From Leuctra nigra (Eukaryota; Arthropoda; Insecta; Plecoptera; Leuctridae): a stretch of 64,000 bases of DNA. Below the pieces are notes generated by a model. The model searched no databases. It was not told the DNA's origin and saw only the letters and a list, made by a program, of their open reading frames with translations. A program made the position numbers and the translations under genes. Shown one piece after another: positions 10,985 through 21,654 of the stretch (the stretch's first letter is position 1; each line of letters starts with the position of its first letter). The stretch covers positions 50,010,121 to 50,074,120 of the forward strand of contig OW203763.1 of assembly GCA_934045905.1 (NCBI GenBank), read 5' to 3'.

Positions 10985-11359
10985 GAATTCTTGTTGTTCA
11001 CCTTTTGACTGAAGTAAAATTTGAAATACATTGAAATTTTGAAATGAGAAAATGGTGATAAAACAAGGATTCACATAGAGACTGGACTATCTAGCAGGAA
11101 TAATTTCTTCCTTTTGACAAACAAAAAGTTTCCTTCAACAGATGCAAGTTTATTTCCCCTTACAGCTGTCTAATCTAAACCTGAATGAATGAACTCACCC
11201 CTCCGTCTACCAAAACAAAACAAACCTCATCCTACCTCCCGGAAACGATGCTCGACTCAACCCTCTCTCTTATCACAATCCCGTTATTGGCCTAGTGACC
11301 TACTCTTGCTGGGTCATCATACCAAACATCAACATTACTTCTTGTTGTCACTGTGAGAA

Positions 11360-13231
11360 TCAGCTGATCGATGTATTATATTTCTTCCGTCCACGATCAT
11401 ATGGGAATGAAACTTCTGCATCTTCGTGAACATCTTGCGTTGGCCCTATTGAAATTATCTCAACTAGGTGTGTCCAGAAGAATTCTTCACCCTTATTCCT
11501 TGCAGTGGTCGATGTATAAGTTTCATTTTCTTTCTTGACTACTGTTTCAGTTTCTTCGTTACTTTCTTCGTCTTGAAAGTCTTTATCTTCAATTTGTAGA
11601 GATTCTTGCATCAACGGACATGTAATCTTCATTATTTCTTCGTATGCAATTTCTTCGAGCATTTCCATGTTTGCTACGTAATCGAAGGGTTGTATTTTCT
11701 CGTCATAACTGGTTTCGGTCAACTCGTCGTTCAATGTTATTAATAACTCGTCATTCACTCGTTCAGTAATACTTGCGGCTGGAATCGAACTAAGCTCCGC
11801 ACAAAAGTTGTAATTTTCGCTCTTCTCAAATTCTTGGACAAAACTAGACTCGGATTTAACTAATTGTTCTTGATCTGCTGCTTTTTCTTCAATAACTATG
11901 GTTTCAGTAACCATCTCAATAATCTCAATAATCTCCTCAATATCTTCAAGATTCTCAATAATCTTCACATCTTCAGTACGACCTTTGCGTCTGAAATCAA
12001 CAAATTCTTCCTCCTCCAAATTCAATTCAACAACAACATTACAGTCCAGATCCTCCTCACAACAAACAGTCTCCATTTCATCGCCGTCAAACTCAATATT
12101 GACCAAGGCTTGTCTAGTCACCTCAAATTCTTCATTTTCATCTCGTGAATTGTTCACGGTTTCCTCTGCAACTCCCTGTACCAAACATTCTGGAATGACT
12201 TCATCTTCGAACGATTCGTTTTCTTGACTCTCTGCTTTCTTTACAGCGTCTTCTTTAACACCTTCAATGACAACTTCACATGTCTTCAGCTGGTCTAAAT
12301 CTTCTTGCTCTTTCGTGATGACATCGTTGTTCTGCAACTCAACTTTCTCAACTTCAAATTGTTCACTGGTTTCTTCGAAATTATCTTGTGGAAGTATAAT
12401 CTCGGCATCTTCTTCAATTTTCTCTTGTACTGAAATATCGGCGATTTCAACACGATTCTGACTCTGAATCTTCGTTTCTTCTTCTTCCTTCTTCTGTGTC
12501 TTGGGCAGACAAAAATCTTGAACATCTTCTTGTGACGTTGTAACCTCATAAATACTTTCTTCAACTTGGTCAGGCTGCTCACAGCTCTGCTCAGAATTCA
12601 CATCTGATTGCAACCTATTGCAGACAACTTCTTCTTCTTCTTCTCTCGTTAAAACATCTGCTTCGAATGCAGCGTCTTTCTCCAGTTCATCCTTCCATTT
12701 TCTTGAAACTTCACGGACGTATTCTATGAGATTTACGCGTTCCCAATGCCACAATTGCTTCAAATCTTCACTTTCCGAATCTGCATAATCATCATAATAT
12801 GCTGCTCCGTACACGTGGTCATCATATTCGGAACTTTGCTTGGAATACGTTTCCTCTGCTTCATATTTGTATTCCCTATATCTTCTCCAATTTTCGTCTT
12901 CTTTGTCGTATCTCCTAAGTAATTCTGCCCTTGCCCTTTTACTAATCTGCGCATTTTCTTCTGTCCTGTCGTGACAAATACTCATCAACTCTTCCTCATC
13001 CAATGCAGCAAATTCTTTCATCGTCCATTTTTCTTCTCTTCTTCTTTCAAATTCTATATAGATTCTTCTTGACAATTCATCAATTTGCTCTGTTCTCATC
13101 AAATGGTATGAATCCCGATTACTAAACTCGCAGAATTCTAATTTGACACTTCTATTTTCTTCTTGTTCTTCATATTCCTTCTTATTTAGCTCGACCCAGG
13201 ATTTCCAATATTCTTCATCTTTTTCATCCAT
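11360..13231 (-). CDS. 623-residue acidic protein of unknown function in the LTR element
   Basis: An uninterrupted frame, starting at the first ATG after an in-frame stop, encodes a protein dominated by Glu and Asp. Residues about 1-200 are rich in charged and aromatic residues and look helical (EEYWKSWVELNKKEYEEQ; RRIYIEFERRREEKWTMKEF; RRYREYKYEAEETY; DDHVYGAAYYDDYAD). Residues about 200-550 are low-complexity acidic sequence with many EE/EI/VE runs. The C-terminus turns more ordered and basic (EEFFWTHLVEIISIGPTQ; YDRGRKKYN). I see no zinc knuckle, no DSG/DTG protease motif and no polymerase motif. By position it stands where gag-pol would be, so it could be a structural protein, an accessory protein or captured host sequence. 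I do not recognise the family. Confidence 0.6.
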   Translation of the reverse strand: MDEKDEEYWKSWVELNKKEYEEQEENRSVKLEFCEFSNRDSYHLMRTEQIDELSRRIYIEFERRREEKWTMKEFAALDEEELMSICHDRTEENAQISKRARAELLRRYDKEDENWRRYREYKYEAEETYSKQSSEYDDHVYGAAYYDDYADSESEDLKQLWHWERVNLIEYVREVSRKWKDELEKDAAFEADVLTREEEEEVVCNRLQSDVNSEQSCEQPDQVEESIYEVTTSQEDVQDFCLPKTQKKEEEETKIQSQNRVEIADISVQEKIEEDAEIILPQDNFEETSEQFEVEKVELQNNDVITKEQEDLDQLKTCEVVIEGVKEDAVKKAESQENESFEDEVIPECLVQGVAEETVNNSRDENEEFEVTRQALVNIEFDGDEMETVCCEEDLDCNVVVELNLEEEEFVDFRRKGRTEDVKIIENLEDIEEIIEIIEMVTETIVIEEKAADQEQLVKSESSFVQEFEKSENYNFCAELSSIPAASITERVNDELLITLNDELTETSYDEKIQPFDYVANMEMLEEIAYEEIMKITCPLMQESLQIEDKDFQDEESNEETETVVKKENETYTSTTARNKGEEFFWTHLVEIISIGPTQDVHEDAEVSFPYDRGRKKYNTSIS

Positions 13232-13273
13232 CGTAAAAGTTCTCTACGGCTTGTTCTTCAGTTTTCTGGATCT

Positions 13274-13525
13274 TTACATCTTCTTCAGACGACTTCCGTC
13301 AACAATCATCAGCGACTGGGTTAGGTCATTTCTGTCGATGCCTAATCTGGTTCCCACGCTATCAATAACAACAAACTTGTTCCCATGACAATTAACTACA
13401 CAGTTGATGTTTCTGCCCCCCTCTATTACCTGAATACTCGTGACCTCTGACTCACTAAGCTCTGCCCCCTCTACAGTATCATCTAAATTCACTGTTGACG
13501 ATAAACTTGCATCTCGATCTGCCAT
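13274..13525 (-). CDS. 83-residue small ORF of the LTR element
   Basis: First ORF after the primer-binding site, 42 bp upstream of the long acidic ORF. The protein is acidic at its N-terminus (LDDTVEGAELSESEVTSI) and ends in a mixed segment (NCVVNCHGNKFVVID; GTRLGIDRNDLTQ). No family recognised. Stops in all frames separate it from the next ORF, so a fused product would need a frameshift or reinitiation. Confidence 0.4.
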   Translation of the reverse strand: MADRDASLSSTVNLDDTVEGAELSESEVTSIQVIEGGRNINCVVNCHGNKFVVIDSVGTRLGIDRNDLTQSLMIVDGSRLKKM

Positions 13526-13726
13526 CGTAACAGATGTAATGAACTAACATGAACAAATCTACAGTTGGCTTTATCTTTACGTTAACGGGTTGATTCTATG
13601 TAAAATTTCCAAATACATGAAAATTTTACGCAATGCCTGTGTCCACAAGTTTCAGAACAACTGAGTACTCTTTCACAATCAAGAAAACAATTATTTCTTT
13701 CAAAACAATTGCTCCCAGGAATGTTA

Positions 13727-13749
13727 TTCGAGCCCCACGTTGGGCGCCA
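13727..13749 (-). other. tRNA-Lys primer-binding site
   Basis: On the + strand 23 nt, from TTCGAGCCCC to GGGCGCCA, match from memory the 3' end of insect tRNA-Lys including CCA. The minus strand is therefore complementary to that tRNA (TGGCGCCCAACGTGGGGC...). It starts one base inside the 5' LTR. The match runs past the usual 18 nt into the T-arm. This is a primer site and not a tRNA gene, because the rest of the tRNA is absent. Confidence 0.9.
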
Positions 13750-13750
13750 C

Positions 13751-14993
13751 TGAAACCTGCGGGATTTGGCTCAGAGGGTAGAACACAAAGAATCAGCAAT
13801 ATTATAATTTGTTTATTACAGAGAAAATAAATGTTCATTGATGTGAAAAGAGCAATCAAAAATTATGAAACAATATTACGTTCAATACGTCGGCAGTAGT
13901 GATGATGTCGTCTGGTTTGTTTACTTCCGCGTAAACAAGTGGATGGCGTTGACTCTTGCGTAGTGTGTCCCGTGAACTCCAGTCCACCAGCAGAATGAAA
14001 TGACTGGATATGTCACCTCCTTCAGCTGCGATGCGATGATGTTGTCTAATAAACCCTTGGTTACCAGGACGTCCAGCAGTCCGTGCACAAGGAGTGACCT
14101 CCTCGAGCAGTTGGATCAAGTTGGCTCAGGCTGATGACGTTCGTGGCTGCAGACTCGTCGGCTTCTCCCGGAGTTGCAATTCACTAACTTTTATACTTTA
14201 ACATTTACTGACTTTAATGTTGAAACTGTTCAGTTGATCACTTGTAACTTGAAATTGTCTTAATGCGATATTATTTGCCTCAGCATTAGGCTTGAAGTTT
14301 GAATTTACTGGGTTGACGTTTATACAAAAATGTTATTTTAATGTTTACCTTCGATCACATCGGCACTGTCTCGCTGAAATTATACTATGTTGCGTGCACA
14401 AGGCTTCACGGTTCGCGAGGCAGGTCTCACTGCTCTGAGAAAACTCCGACTGATGATGTTTGGCTGGTAGCTTGACGTTTTATACCCTCTCACCTCGGTT
14501 TACCGCCAAAGAATATGATTGGTTGGTTTCGTACACGTGGTAGCTAATTTTAGACATTCTGTCATTTCTAAAGCCCGCGAAACGACTTTCTTTCTGCACG
14601 TAAGCCCATGCTTTTCTTGGAATCACTGAAAACTAGTCTGGCTGACTGGTTTTGTAGCGTTATCACAATGACTGGTCACTTGTTATTACGTGGTGACATC
14701 ACAATTTAGGTAAGGTCACATACTTTTTATATGGATTCACTCACTTTCTTGATATAATTGCACATTGTTAAACTTATTTGATTGCTCGTTATATTTTTGT
14801 CTATATTTTGATTGCTATTGAAATTTAAAGATTGTAAGTTTACATAATGATTCTAATTAATTACTTTGTGTTCAGTTAACCTTGACTCTAAGAATGCCAT
14901 GCTACAAGCTTGTTCATTCTTTAAACCTATTTCAAGCAAACATTATTATTTTTTAAAGTTAATTTTCTAACCTAGATAGGCCAACTTGTTACA
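13751..14993 (-). repeat. 5' LTR
   Basis: 1243 bp, one base shorter than its partner because of a 1-bp indel near 14680. On the minus strand TATAAAA lies at 14484-14478 and AATAAA at 13817-13812, consistent with a promoter and a polyadenylation signal. Confidence 0.95.
14478..14484 (-). promoter_or_regulatory. TATA box of the 5' LTR
   Basis: TATAAAA on the minus strand, about 510 bp inside the LTR and far upstream of the primer site, as expected for a U3 promoter. Confidence 0.5.
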
Positions 14994-14997
14994 GCGT
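14994..14997. repeat. Target-site duplication GCGT (right)
   Basis: Second copy of the 4-bp duplication. Counting only one copy, the LINE reading frame on the two sides of the LTR element stays in register across the site. Confidence 0.9.
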
Positions 14998-15599
14998 CTT
15001 GCACAAGTCCTCAAGATTTAACAAACCTCGCCCACCTAGCTTCCTAGGCAAGTATAGCCGCGCCATAGAGGATCGAGGATGGTACATTCGATGTCTGGTT
15101 AGAGTCGTTCTTACTTTACGGTCTATTGCCTCAAGACTTGTTTGCGACCATTTGAGGACACTAAAAGTGTACAACAGTAAGGGCATTACCCAACAATTGA
15201 TCGCTTTGATCTTATTTCCTGCAGTAAGCTGCGTCTTCATAATCGCATTCATCCTCCTGAAGAACCCCTTTTCAACCGTTCTATGCACATCGGCAGATCC
15301 AATCTGGAGTACTTGCCTCATGCCCAGATACTTGTAACCCTTCTCAGGGTCAAGTTCTGGGATCTCCTCCCCACACAACAACTTCATGTTATCCATGGAA
15401 TGGACCTTTCCTCGTTGTACATGCAAAACAGCGCATTTGTCAAGTCTAAACTCCATGCGGATAGAATTACTGAAGCCTGAGACCAGTTCAAGGGAACTCT
15501 GAAGCTGGCTAGGTGTTTTAGAATACAACTTCAAATCATCCATGTAGAAAAGGTGTGATACTCTAGAGGACGAAGTTTTAGCCAGGTCATAGGAGATAT
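14998..15599 (-). pseudogene. RLE-type LINE 1, part 1 (RT domain)
   Basis: Minus-strand frame with the RT catalytic block FYMDDLKLYSKT near 15543, preceded by an open segment SSSRVSHL, so the true frame extends upstream of the first Met. It continues with the fingers/thumb blocks EFRLDKCAVLHVQRGK, GYKYLGM, WVMPLLLYTFSVLKW, LDRKVR-like IDRKVRT and LPRKLGGRGLLNLEDL. This is the pattern of retrotransposons with a single ORF and a restriction-like endonuclease (R2/R4/Dong/NeSL group). The 5' side is cut at 15600 by the tail of a second element, and the 3' side is interrupted by the LTR retrotransposon. Confidence 0.8.
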
Positions 15600-17930
15600 T
15601 ATTATTATTTCCTTTTATTCACAAAATTATAATTGCACTTTAGTTTCATAATGCATGGCACCGGTAACTACACATATCACTTAGGTGCCAACATTTTACA
15701 CTACAGTATAAAATACAACAATTTGTGAAAATGAACCTAAAAAATGACATATATCTAAATGTGACACTGAAAATCTCTACATAAATCTCCTAATAATATA
15801 ATCTGTTCCTAATATCGCCGTCTTCTGAAGCTCGATCATGGAATGTGAGCCCGGAACTTTCTGCAGACATGTGTGGAAGTTCTTGCTGATCGCTCCAGTT
15901 GCACCAATGACTATAGGGACAAAACAAGTCTTCATCCCCCACATCCTCTCAATTTCAATCTGAAGGTCTTTGTACTTGGTCTTCTTTTCAGCCTCCTTCG
16001 ATATTACGTTGTAGTCTGAAGGGATTGCTACATCAATTAAGACACAAGTCATCTTCTGGTGATCTCTAATAATGATATCCGGCTTGTTGTGGGGGATGGT
16101 GCGATCCGTGTGTACTTGCGTGTCCCATATAAGCGTGACATCTTTGCTACTTGTGATGCTCTGCGGCTTGTGATCATACCAATGTTGAGATACGGGAATC
16201 AGAAAGTGTTCACATAGATCCCAGTGCAATCTCGTAGCGACACGGTTGTGCCTATACAAATATTCATTTGCTGCAAGTATGGAGCAAGAGGACATAATAT
16301 GCTCAATGTTCAATGTCATCTCTAGTTTGACATAATCTGCATTTAGCGTCACCTCTGGTCTTCAATATGTGCTTTTCATAATATCTTGTTCGTAGAACTT
16401 GGTCTTGGGCTGCCACTATTAGCCCCTCTGTTTCGCCTTTTAAATTTTCCATTTTGAGTCAAGCGTAGGTGGATGTTTTATCATATGCAGGGTTATCAAC
16501 TTTTCTTACTTGCTGTCCATGCATTGGCTTTTCTCCCCAACTCTTCTCCGCTTCTCTCAGGATTTTCGTTTTCAGTGACTTTCTAATAGACTTAACTTTT
16601 TCGAGAAGAGGAGCATATTCTTTTAGATCAACAGTCATTTCAGCCTTGAATTTGATAGCCAACCCATTCAGAAATTTTGTAACAGGTCTTCTCAAATCGT
16701 GATTTCTTACCATCGTCAAGAAACTGTCCTCTGTCTTATGTCGGAGGTAATATTCAAGGCCAACAATTGCTGTTTTACATGATGTTGATATCTCCATCAA
16801 TTCTCTTCCTCCATTCTCTCTTGGTAAAGAGAGACAATCTGTTACAATCAGATCAGATCTTGGTACAATCTGTTAACATTAGATTTAGGGTGATACATCC
16901 TATTGATTGTCAATAATTTTCTAGTTTTTCGATCTAATTTCAATATATCTTCCTGTAACCAATCGAGCACTCCAAAACTATAGTGCAGCACCGGCAATGC
17001 ATATTCTCCTATAGCTAATAACTTATTTCTTTCATTAAGTTCACTTTCAAGTATTTGTCGGACCCTTTTCTTGTATTCTCTAATCACCCTTTCTTTCATC
17101 AAATAATTTTGTATGCCATTTCCCTCTTCAATTCCTAGATATTTGTACGTGTTATCACCTAGACTTTGAATTAGATTATCTTCGTCCAAATGCATGTCCT
17201 CAGTTGTAACCAGTTTTCCTCTAATCAAGGTAGCTTTTGCACACTTTTCAAGACCAAAATTCATACGAATATCGCTGCTGAATGTCTCGACTACTTCAAT
17301 CATACTTTTCAACTGGACATCTTTCTTTGCAAATAGTTTCAAGTCGTCCATATACAACAAGTGATCAACTTTCTCAACTTCCCGTGCTAACATATATCCA
17401 TGTTTTGATTCATTTAATTGCTTTGACAGCGGTACGAGACACATACAGAATAACAATGGAGAAAGAGAGTCCCCTTGGAATATACCTCTCTTGATGTGGA
17501 ACGGGTCAGTTGTTATTGTACTTCTCGTACTATTCAGTGTCATGCGTGTGCTCCATTTTGTCATTATTTCTTCGCAAAAATAAACTAAGCCGGGATTAAT
17601 GTGGCACATGCGCAATACAGTTATAATCGCGCTGTGTGGAACGCTATCGAATGCCTTCTTATAATCGATCTAACCTACACTCAAATTAGTCTTCCTTTTC
17701 TTGCAATCTTCATAAATTGCCTTACTCAACATTAGATGATCTTTGCATCCATATGTACCAGAACCACACCCCTTCTGTTCAAGGGGCATTAATTGGTGCT
17801 CATATAAGAATGATTGAATTCTAGTACCTAGTAAGTATGGTCGACACTCGACAATAACTTGTAGGTTGTTGATAAGCAAGTGATTGGTCGGTAGCTCTTA
17901 GGATCACTGGTCATCTGGGATTTTCAGGGA
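15600..17930 (-). pseudogene. RLE-type LINE 2: RT, CCHC knuckle and restriction-like endonuclease, broken
   Basis: Minus-strand order: RT start (DPKSYRPITCL near 17910), GCGSGTYGCKDHLML, an interrupted KKAFDSVPH block, RRGIFQGDSLSPLLFCMCLVPLS with the catalytic LLYMDDLKLFAKKD near 17340, the thumb (YKYLGIEEG; ALPVLHYSFGVLDWLQ; LDRKTRKLL), a WGEKPMHGQ block, a knuckle with CRLC and DIEHI in shifted frames near 16340, then the endonuclease with KPDIIIRDHQ and LIDVAIPSDYN (PD...D of the PD-(D/E)XK fold) at about 16090-16020. Stops near 17675, 16840 and 16455 and frameshifts make it non-functional. The 3' UTR ends in an AAT-repeat tail at 15600-15611, as in R4/Dong-type elements. Confidence 0.8.
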
Positions 17931-18566
17931 CCCGAACCGGAACCGGAACCGGAACCTAGAACCGGTATGAACCTTTATAATTTCGGAACCAAAACCGGAA
18001 CCGGAACCGTTATACTTTTTTCCCAAAGAACCGGAACCGGAACCCGAACCTTTATAATCAATTAGGTTCTTAAAGGTTCTTAAAGGTTCTTTAAGGTTCC
18101 TTCTTTTAATAAAAAAATCATGTATATCACTTGGATATAATATTATTCAAAAGTTGTATAAAGTTTATTTTTTGATAAAATTTCCAAAATGTATTTTTTG
18201 TAGAAATTTTTAATTCTTGATAAGAAATAATAATTCTTCATATTTATGCAAACGCTGCTCGAGTTTTCAATTTTTGAATCTGACTACTGCGATGAGAACT
18301 GCATTGCCGACAATTTGAATATGATAGCTCAGGAAAAATCAATGTTTACGTTGTTTTATGGAGAAAATTGCAGCCACTATACTGTCTCCTCTGATATTTA
18401 CTCTGCGCACCATCCTGTGAATTTTATACATACACTGCCAACACCTGTGCTTGCATTCATAGGAAAATCCAAATCCAATAATTCCATTAAATTTGACATT
18501 GGTAATACTGATGTTTTATAATAAAGTTCGATTTATAATTTTAGAACCGGAAAATTTTAGAACACT
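17925..18566. mobile_element. GGAACC-rich hAT-like MITE, right end missing
   Basis: It begins CAGGGACCCGAACCGGAACC, exactly like the complete copy at 51156-51867, and shares the interior (AACCTTTATAAT, CTCGAGTTTTCAATTTTTGAATC, GATGAGAACTGCATTG). It stops soon after AGAACCGGAAAATTTTAG, where a family A element begins. A 91-codon frame at 18246-18521 lies in it but is broken by small deletions in the other copy, so I treat it as non-coding. Confidence 0.75.
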
Positions 18567-19467
18567 TTCCTAAAAGTGGAAAGAAATTCACAAGTAGGTA
18601 CATTTTCCTCTTTCTATTAGAGCCAGAATCTATGAATCAGGCTACTTTTAGTAATGGCTATTTTATTGTTTTGTCAATGGCGATAGAAGAAAGATTTCAT
18701 GCTGAAATAGATAAGTAATATAAGGATGGAATAATTAAATAACAATTGGAAGTGGGCTCATACAAATTTTTGCATGACTGTTAATATGGTGACATTAGAA
18801 GGGTATATTTTCATAATTTGATCTTGACTGAAGGAAATCATGAAACGTTGTAAAATAATTACTAACTATCTATGGAACACTATTATATATTTTTGAAGTG
18901 TCAAGTGTATAAAGTTAAATTTTTTGAATAGAAATACAATTAATAGAAATAATAGAAATTAATTGATATATTTTACTTTGTGAAATGTATTGTTAAAAAA
19001 TGTGGAATAATAGAAATGTATTTCATGATATGAAGGTTTAACGCAAGAGACTTAATTATGTTGACCACGAAACAATATTACGAAGATAACTATTGTGTAT
19101 TTATATAAAACATAGGCAACAAGTTTCATCGTGTATAGGTATATTCAAATATAAAATATTTCACAGTAAGTATGTATAATATGTAATTGAAAGATGTTTC
19201 CCTATTATTCTAAAAATTCTTAATGACGGTTGTATATAAATGGCATAATTATGCTTATGAATAGAAAAATGTCTTTAAAAAAACGATGCGCGAAGTCCTT
19301 TTGTAAAGTATTTCTCGGTGTTTATTCTTTTATTTCAAAAATACGATTAAATATTTGGAAATGTCATTGACTTGGCTCCTTTTTTGATATCACTCCTTTT
19401 CGGTGTTGAATTTTTTTAAAGTAAAGAGACTTGGCTGCCTTTTTACACAGAGTGTTTTTTTCTGGGA
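18567..19467. mobile_element. Family A hairpin element, left end missing
   Basis: The interior (AAGTGGAAAGAAATTCACAAG onward) and the full right end (GCGATGCG..., GTCATTGACTTGGCTCC, GGAGTGT-type terminus ending CTGGGA at 19467) match 37878-38960 read in reverse. The left TIR was lost where it joins the hAT-like fragment. Confidence 0.75.
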
Positions 19468-21310
19468 TATCACTTCTTTTGTTAGTTTATTCATACAGCT
19501 TGTAGCACATGGCCGAGCAAAAACTAATTTCTTTAAAAAAATACGCCTCAACCGATTTGGTTACTAAGAAAAGTTGCGTTTATTGGAATAAGCTTAAAAT
19601 ATTATCCAAGAATATAAGCCTAAGTTTCGTTACAATCGGTCCAGCCGTTTTCGATATATGACGTCACTTCCGGTTTTGAAATAGTGGCTGAAAATAATGT
19701 CGTCTTGAAGTCATAATTATAAGTCCTCCTAAATTGCATAATTTGATTGCAATCGGTACAGCCGTTTTATATATATAACGTCACTTCCGGTTATGACATG
19801 GCGGCCGAAAATAATGTCGTCTTGAATTAATAATTATTAGTCCTACATATTTCCAAAATTTGGTTGCAATCGGTACAGCCGTTTTCGATATATGACGTCA
19901 CTTCCGGTTTTAACAATGGCGGCCGAAAATAATGTCGTCATGAATTCATTATCATATGTCCTACATATTTACATAATTTAGTTGCAATCGGTACAGCAGT
20001 TTTCGATATATGACGTCTCTTCCGGTTTTAACAATGGCGGCCGAAAATTATGTCGCCTTTAATTCATAATTATTAGACCTACTCATTTCCCAAATTTTGT
20101 TGCAATCAGTACAGCCGTTTTCGATATATGACGTCACTTCCGGTTTTAAAAATGGCGGCCGCGAACACTGCAACCTTGAATTTACATTTATTCACAAAGT
20201 ACGTTTACATATATCTATTTAACAGTATAAAGTGGTGAATTTAGTGTCATTTAGCATATTTATGACTTCATTTAGCATATTTATGACGTCATTTGCGGTA
20301 TAGATAATAAGAAAACAATCTAGTTGGTACTTCATGAACGACCATCTGAATTCATAATCCCTATATATCCGTAAAATCGGTCATGCCGTTTGTCTGTTTA
20401 TGTATGTTTATGTCTGTTCAATCTGTTTATGACGTCACTTCCGGTTTCATTTTGTGTTTCCTGCCGCCATTTCCGGTACCGTTAATTTGTTTATTAATTT
20501 TTCACAATTGATTTTTCAAATAAATTGCAGAACGAATACGCAGGAGCTAGTTCAGTTGCAAACGGTACAGGCGTTTTTAGATATATGACGTCACTTCCGG
20601 TTTCATGAATGGCGGTCGAGAACACTGCAACCTTGAATTAAGAATTTGTATTGTCTATGTTAAAATGTAAGTTAATTAGGTATGTATTGTAAGTATAATT
20701 TGTTGAAGTAAGTTAAATATTGCGTATTTATGACGTCACTTCCGGTTTAGAAAATAAGAAAATAATTATTTTTTTATTAATACTTCATATAGATGACCAT
20801 CTAAATCGAATGGCGCTAATTTCGTTCTAATCGGTCCAGACGTTTTTGAGATATGACGTCACTTCCGGTTTAAAAATGGCGGCACAAAAAATCACAAAAG
20901 GCAAGGTATCATCAGACGCCAAAAGTGCATATGTGGTAAAAATTTCAGGTTGATCGGTTCAGCCGTTTAGGCTGTGGCGGTGATAGCAACCTTTTCTGAT
21001 TTCATCATCAGAATCATCTGAAGAAGAAAGAGGTGTAATTTCACGGTTTTCACTACCCTCTAGGTCGTAAACGGCATGACTGGTTGTTGTCGCGTGATGT
21101 ATATGTTGTCAGGTGGGCCATAGCTCAAAATTAAGACATTTCACAACAATGAGAGATTTTCCATTGTTGAGATCTAGTAGGCCGAAAATGCTATGTTGAT
21201 GCTTACAGTAAAAGTAGTTGGTCTGCTCCTCGGTTTATATAGGCATTTACGGTATGTTGAGTGACTGTGAGTGTACGGTACGACTTGGCTGAGTGGAGCG
21301 CCCGCTCCAC
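19468..21310 (-). repeat. ETS/CRE/YY1-motif repeat array, copy 2 (inverted)
   Basis: From 19470 the flank shared by all family A copies (ATCACTTCTTTTGTTAG, CATACAGCTTGTAGCACATG) leads into about six units with TGACGTCACTTCCGGTTTT and ATGGCGGCCGAAAATAATGTCG (near 19660, 19775, 19895, 20012, 20125). Single-copy modules follow (TTTAGCATATTTATGAC; CGCAGGAGCTAGTTCAGTTG; GGCGCTAATTTCG; GGTTCAGCCGTTTAGGCTGTGGCGG). The array ends with a palindrome AGTGGAGCGCCCGCTCCACT at 21292-21311. The whole block is the reverse complement, module by module, of about 29150-32150. Confidence 0.85.
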
Positions 21311-21654
21311 TTGATATGTAGGCACAGCTTAGCATTATACAAAATTAATAATATGTCTTTATATTGCCAGAATTTGATAAAGTAGTGCGGGCTCAGACAT
21401 CGGCGAAGGCATTCAGTGCTGTAGCTATAGCAGTCACGAATCCCATATAAAGTGGAAGTCAATGGTTACACAACCAATTTGTATTTTTTCTATTTTTTCT
21501 ATTTCCTCTATTTTTTTTATTTTGGACTAGGAGGCATTACCTAATGTCACTAATGTCACGTACAATCTATAGTATTTGCATGCATTTTTAGAAAATTGTG
21601 TACATCTGAGTCGCAAATTCTGCAAGTATTGTCAACACATTCATATTCATTGTA
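21311..21654. other. Probable beat intron sequence, no gene
   Basis: AT-rich, with a pyrimidine-rich tract (TATTTTTTCTATTTTTTC) near 21485. No coding region or repeat boundary that I can define. Confidence 0.4.

Larger units (their letters stand above)
9732..14993 (-). mobile_element. Non-autonomous LTR retrotransposon with acidic ORF, no pol
   Basis: A complete element of 5262 bp. Reading on the minus strand it has an LTR (14993-13751), a tRNA-Lys primer-binding site, a small ORF (13525-13274), a 623-codon ORF (13231-11360), about 370 bp of non-coding sequence, a purine tract (10984-10976) and an LTR (10975-9732). The two LTRs differ, by eye, at two substitutions and one 1-bp indel in about 1244 bp, so the insertion is recent. 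No protease, RT, RNase H or integrase frame lies in the 2.77-kb interior, so mobility must depend on enzymes supplied by another element. It sits inside the RT frame of a LINE and is bounded by GCGT duplications. Confidence 0.9.

Noticed and set aside
11864..12582. Ser/Phe-rich + strand frames and a Lys/Arg-rich minus frame
   Set aside because: They are antisense and shifted-frame shadows of the acidic ORF, caused by its GAA/GAG-rich codons.
13727..13749. Possible tRNA-Lys gene
   Set aside because: Only the 3' end of the tRNA is present and it sits at the exact primer-binding position beside an LTR.
13856..14119. 87-codon LTR frame as a gene
   Set aside because: It is present in both LTRs only because they are copies of each other; no motif and no sign of selection can be judged.
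18246..18521. 91-codon frame in the GGAACC element
   Set aside because: The complete copy at 51156-51867 has deletions that destroy the frame, and the element is non-coding.
21292..21311. Helitron 3' end (hairpin before CTRR)
   Set aside because: A palindrome exists here and at 39430, but the bases after it differ between copies and no CTRR at the right distance or 5' TC end is consistent.
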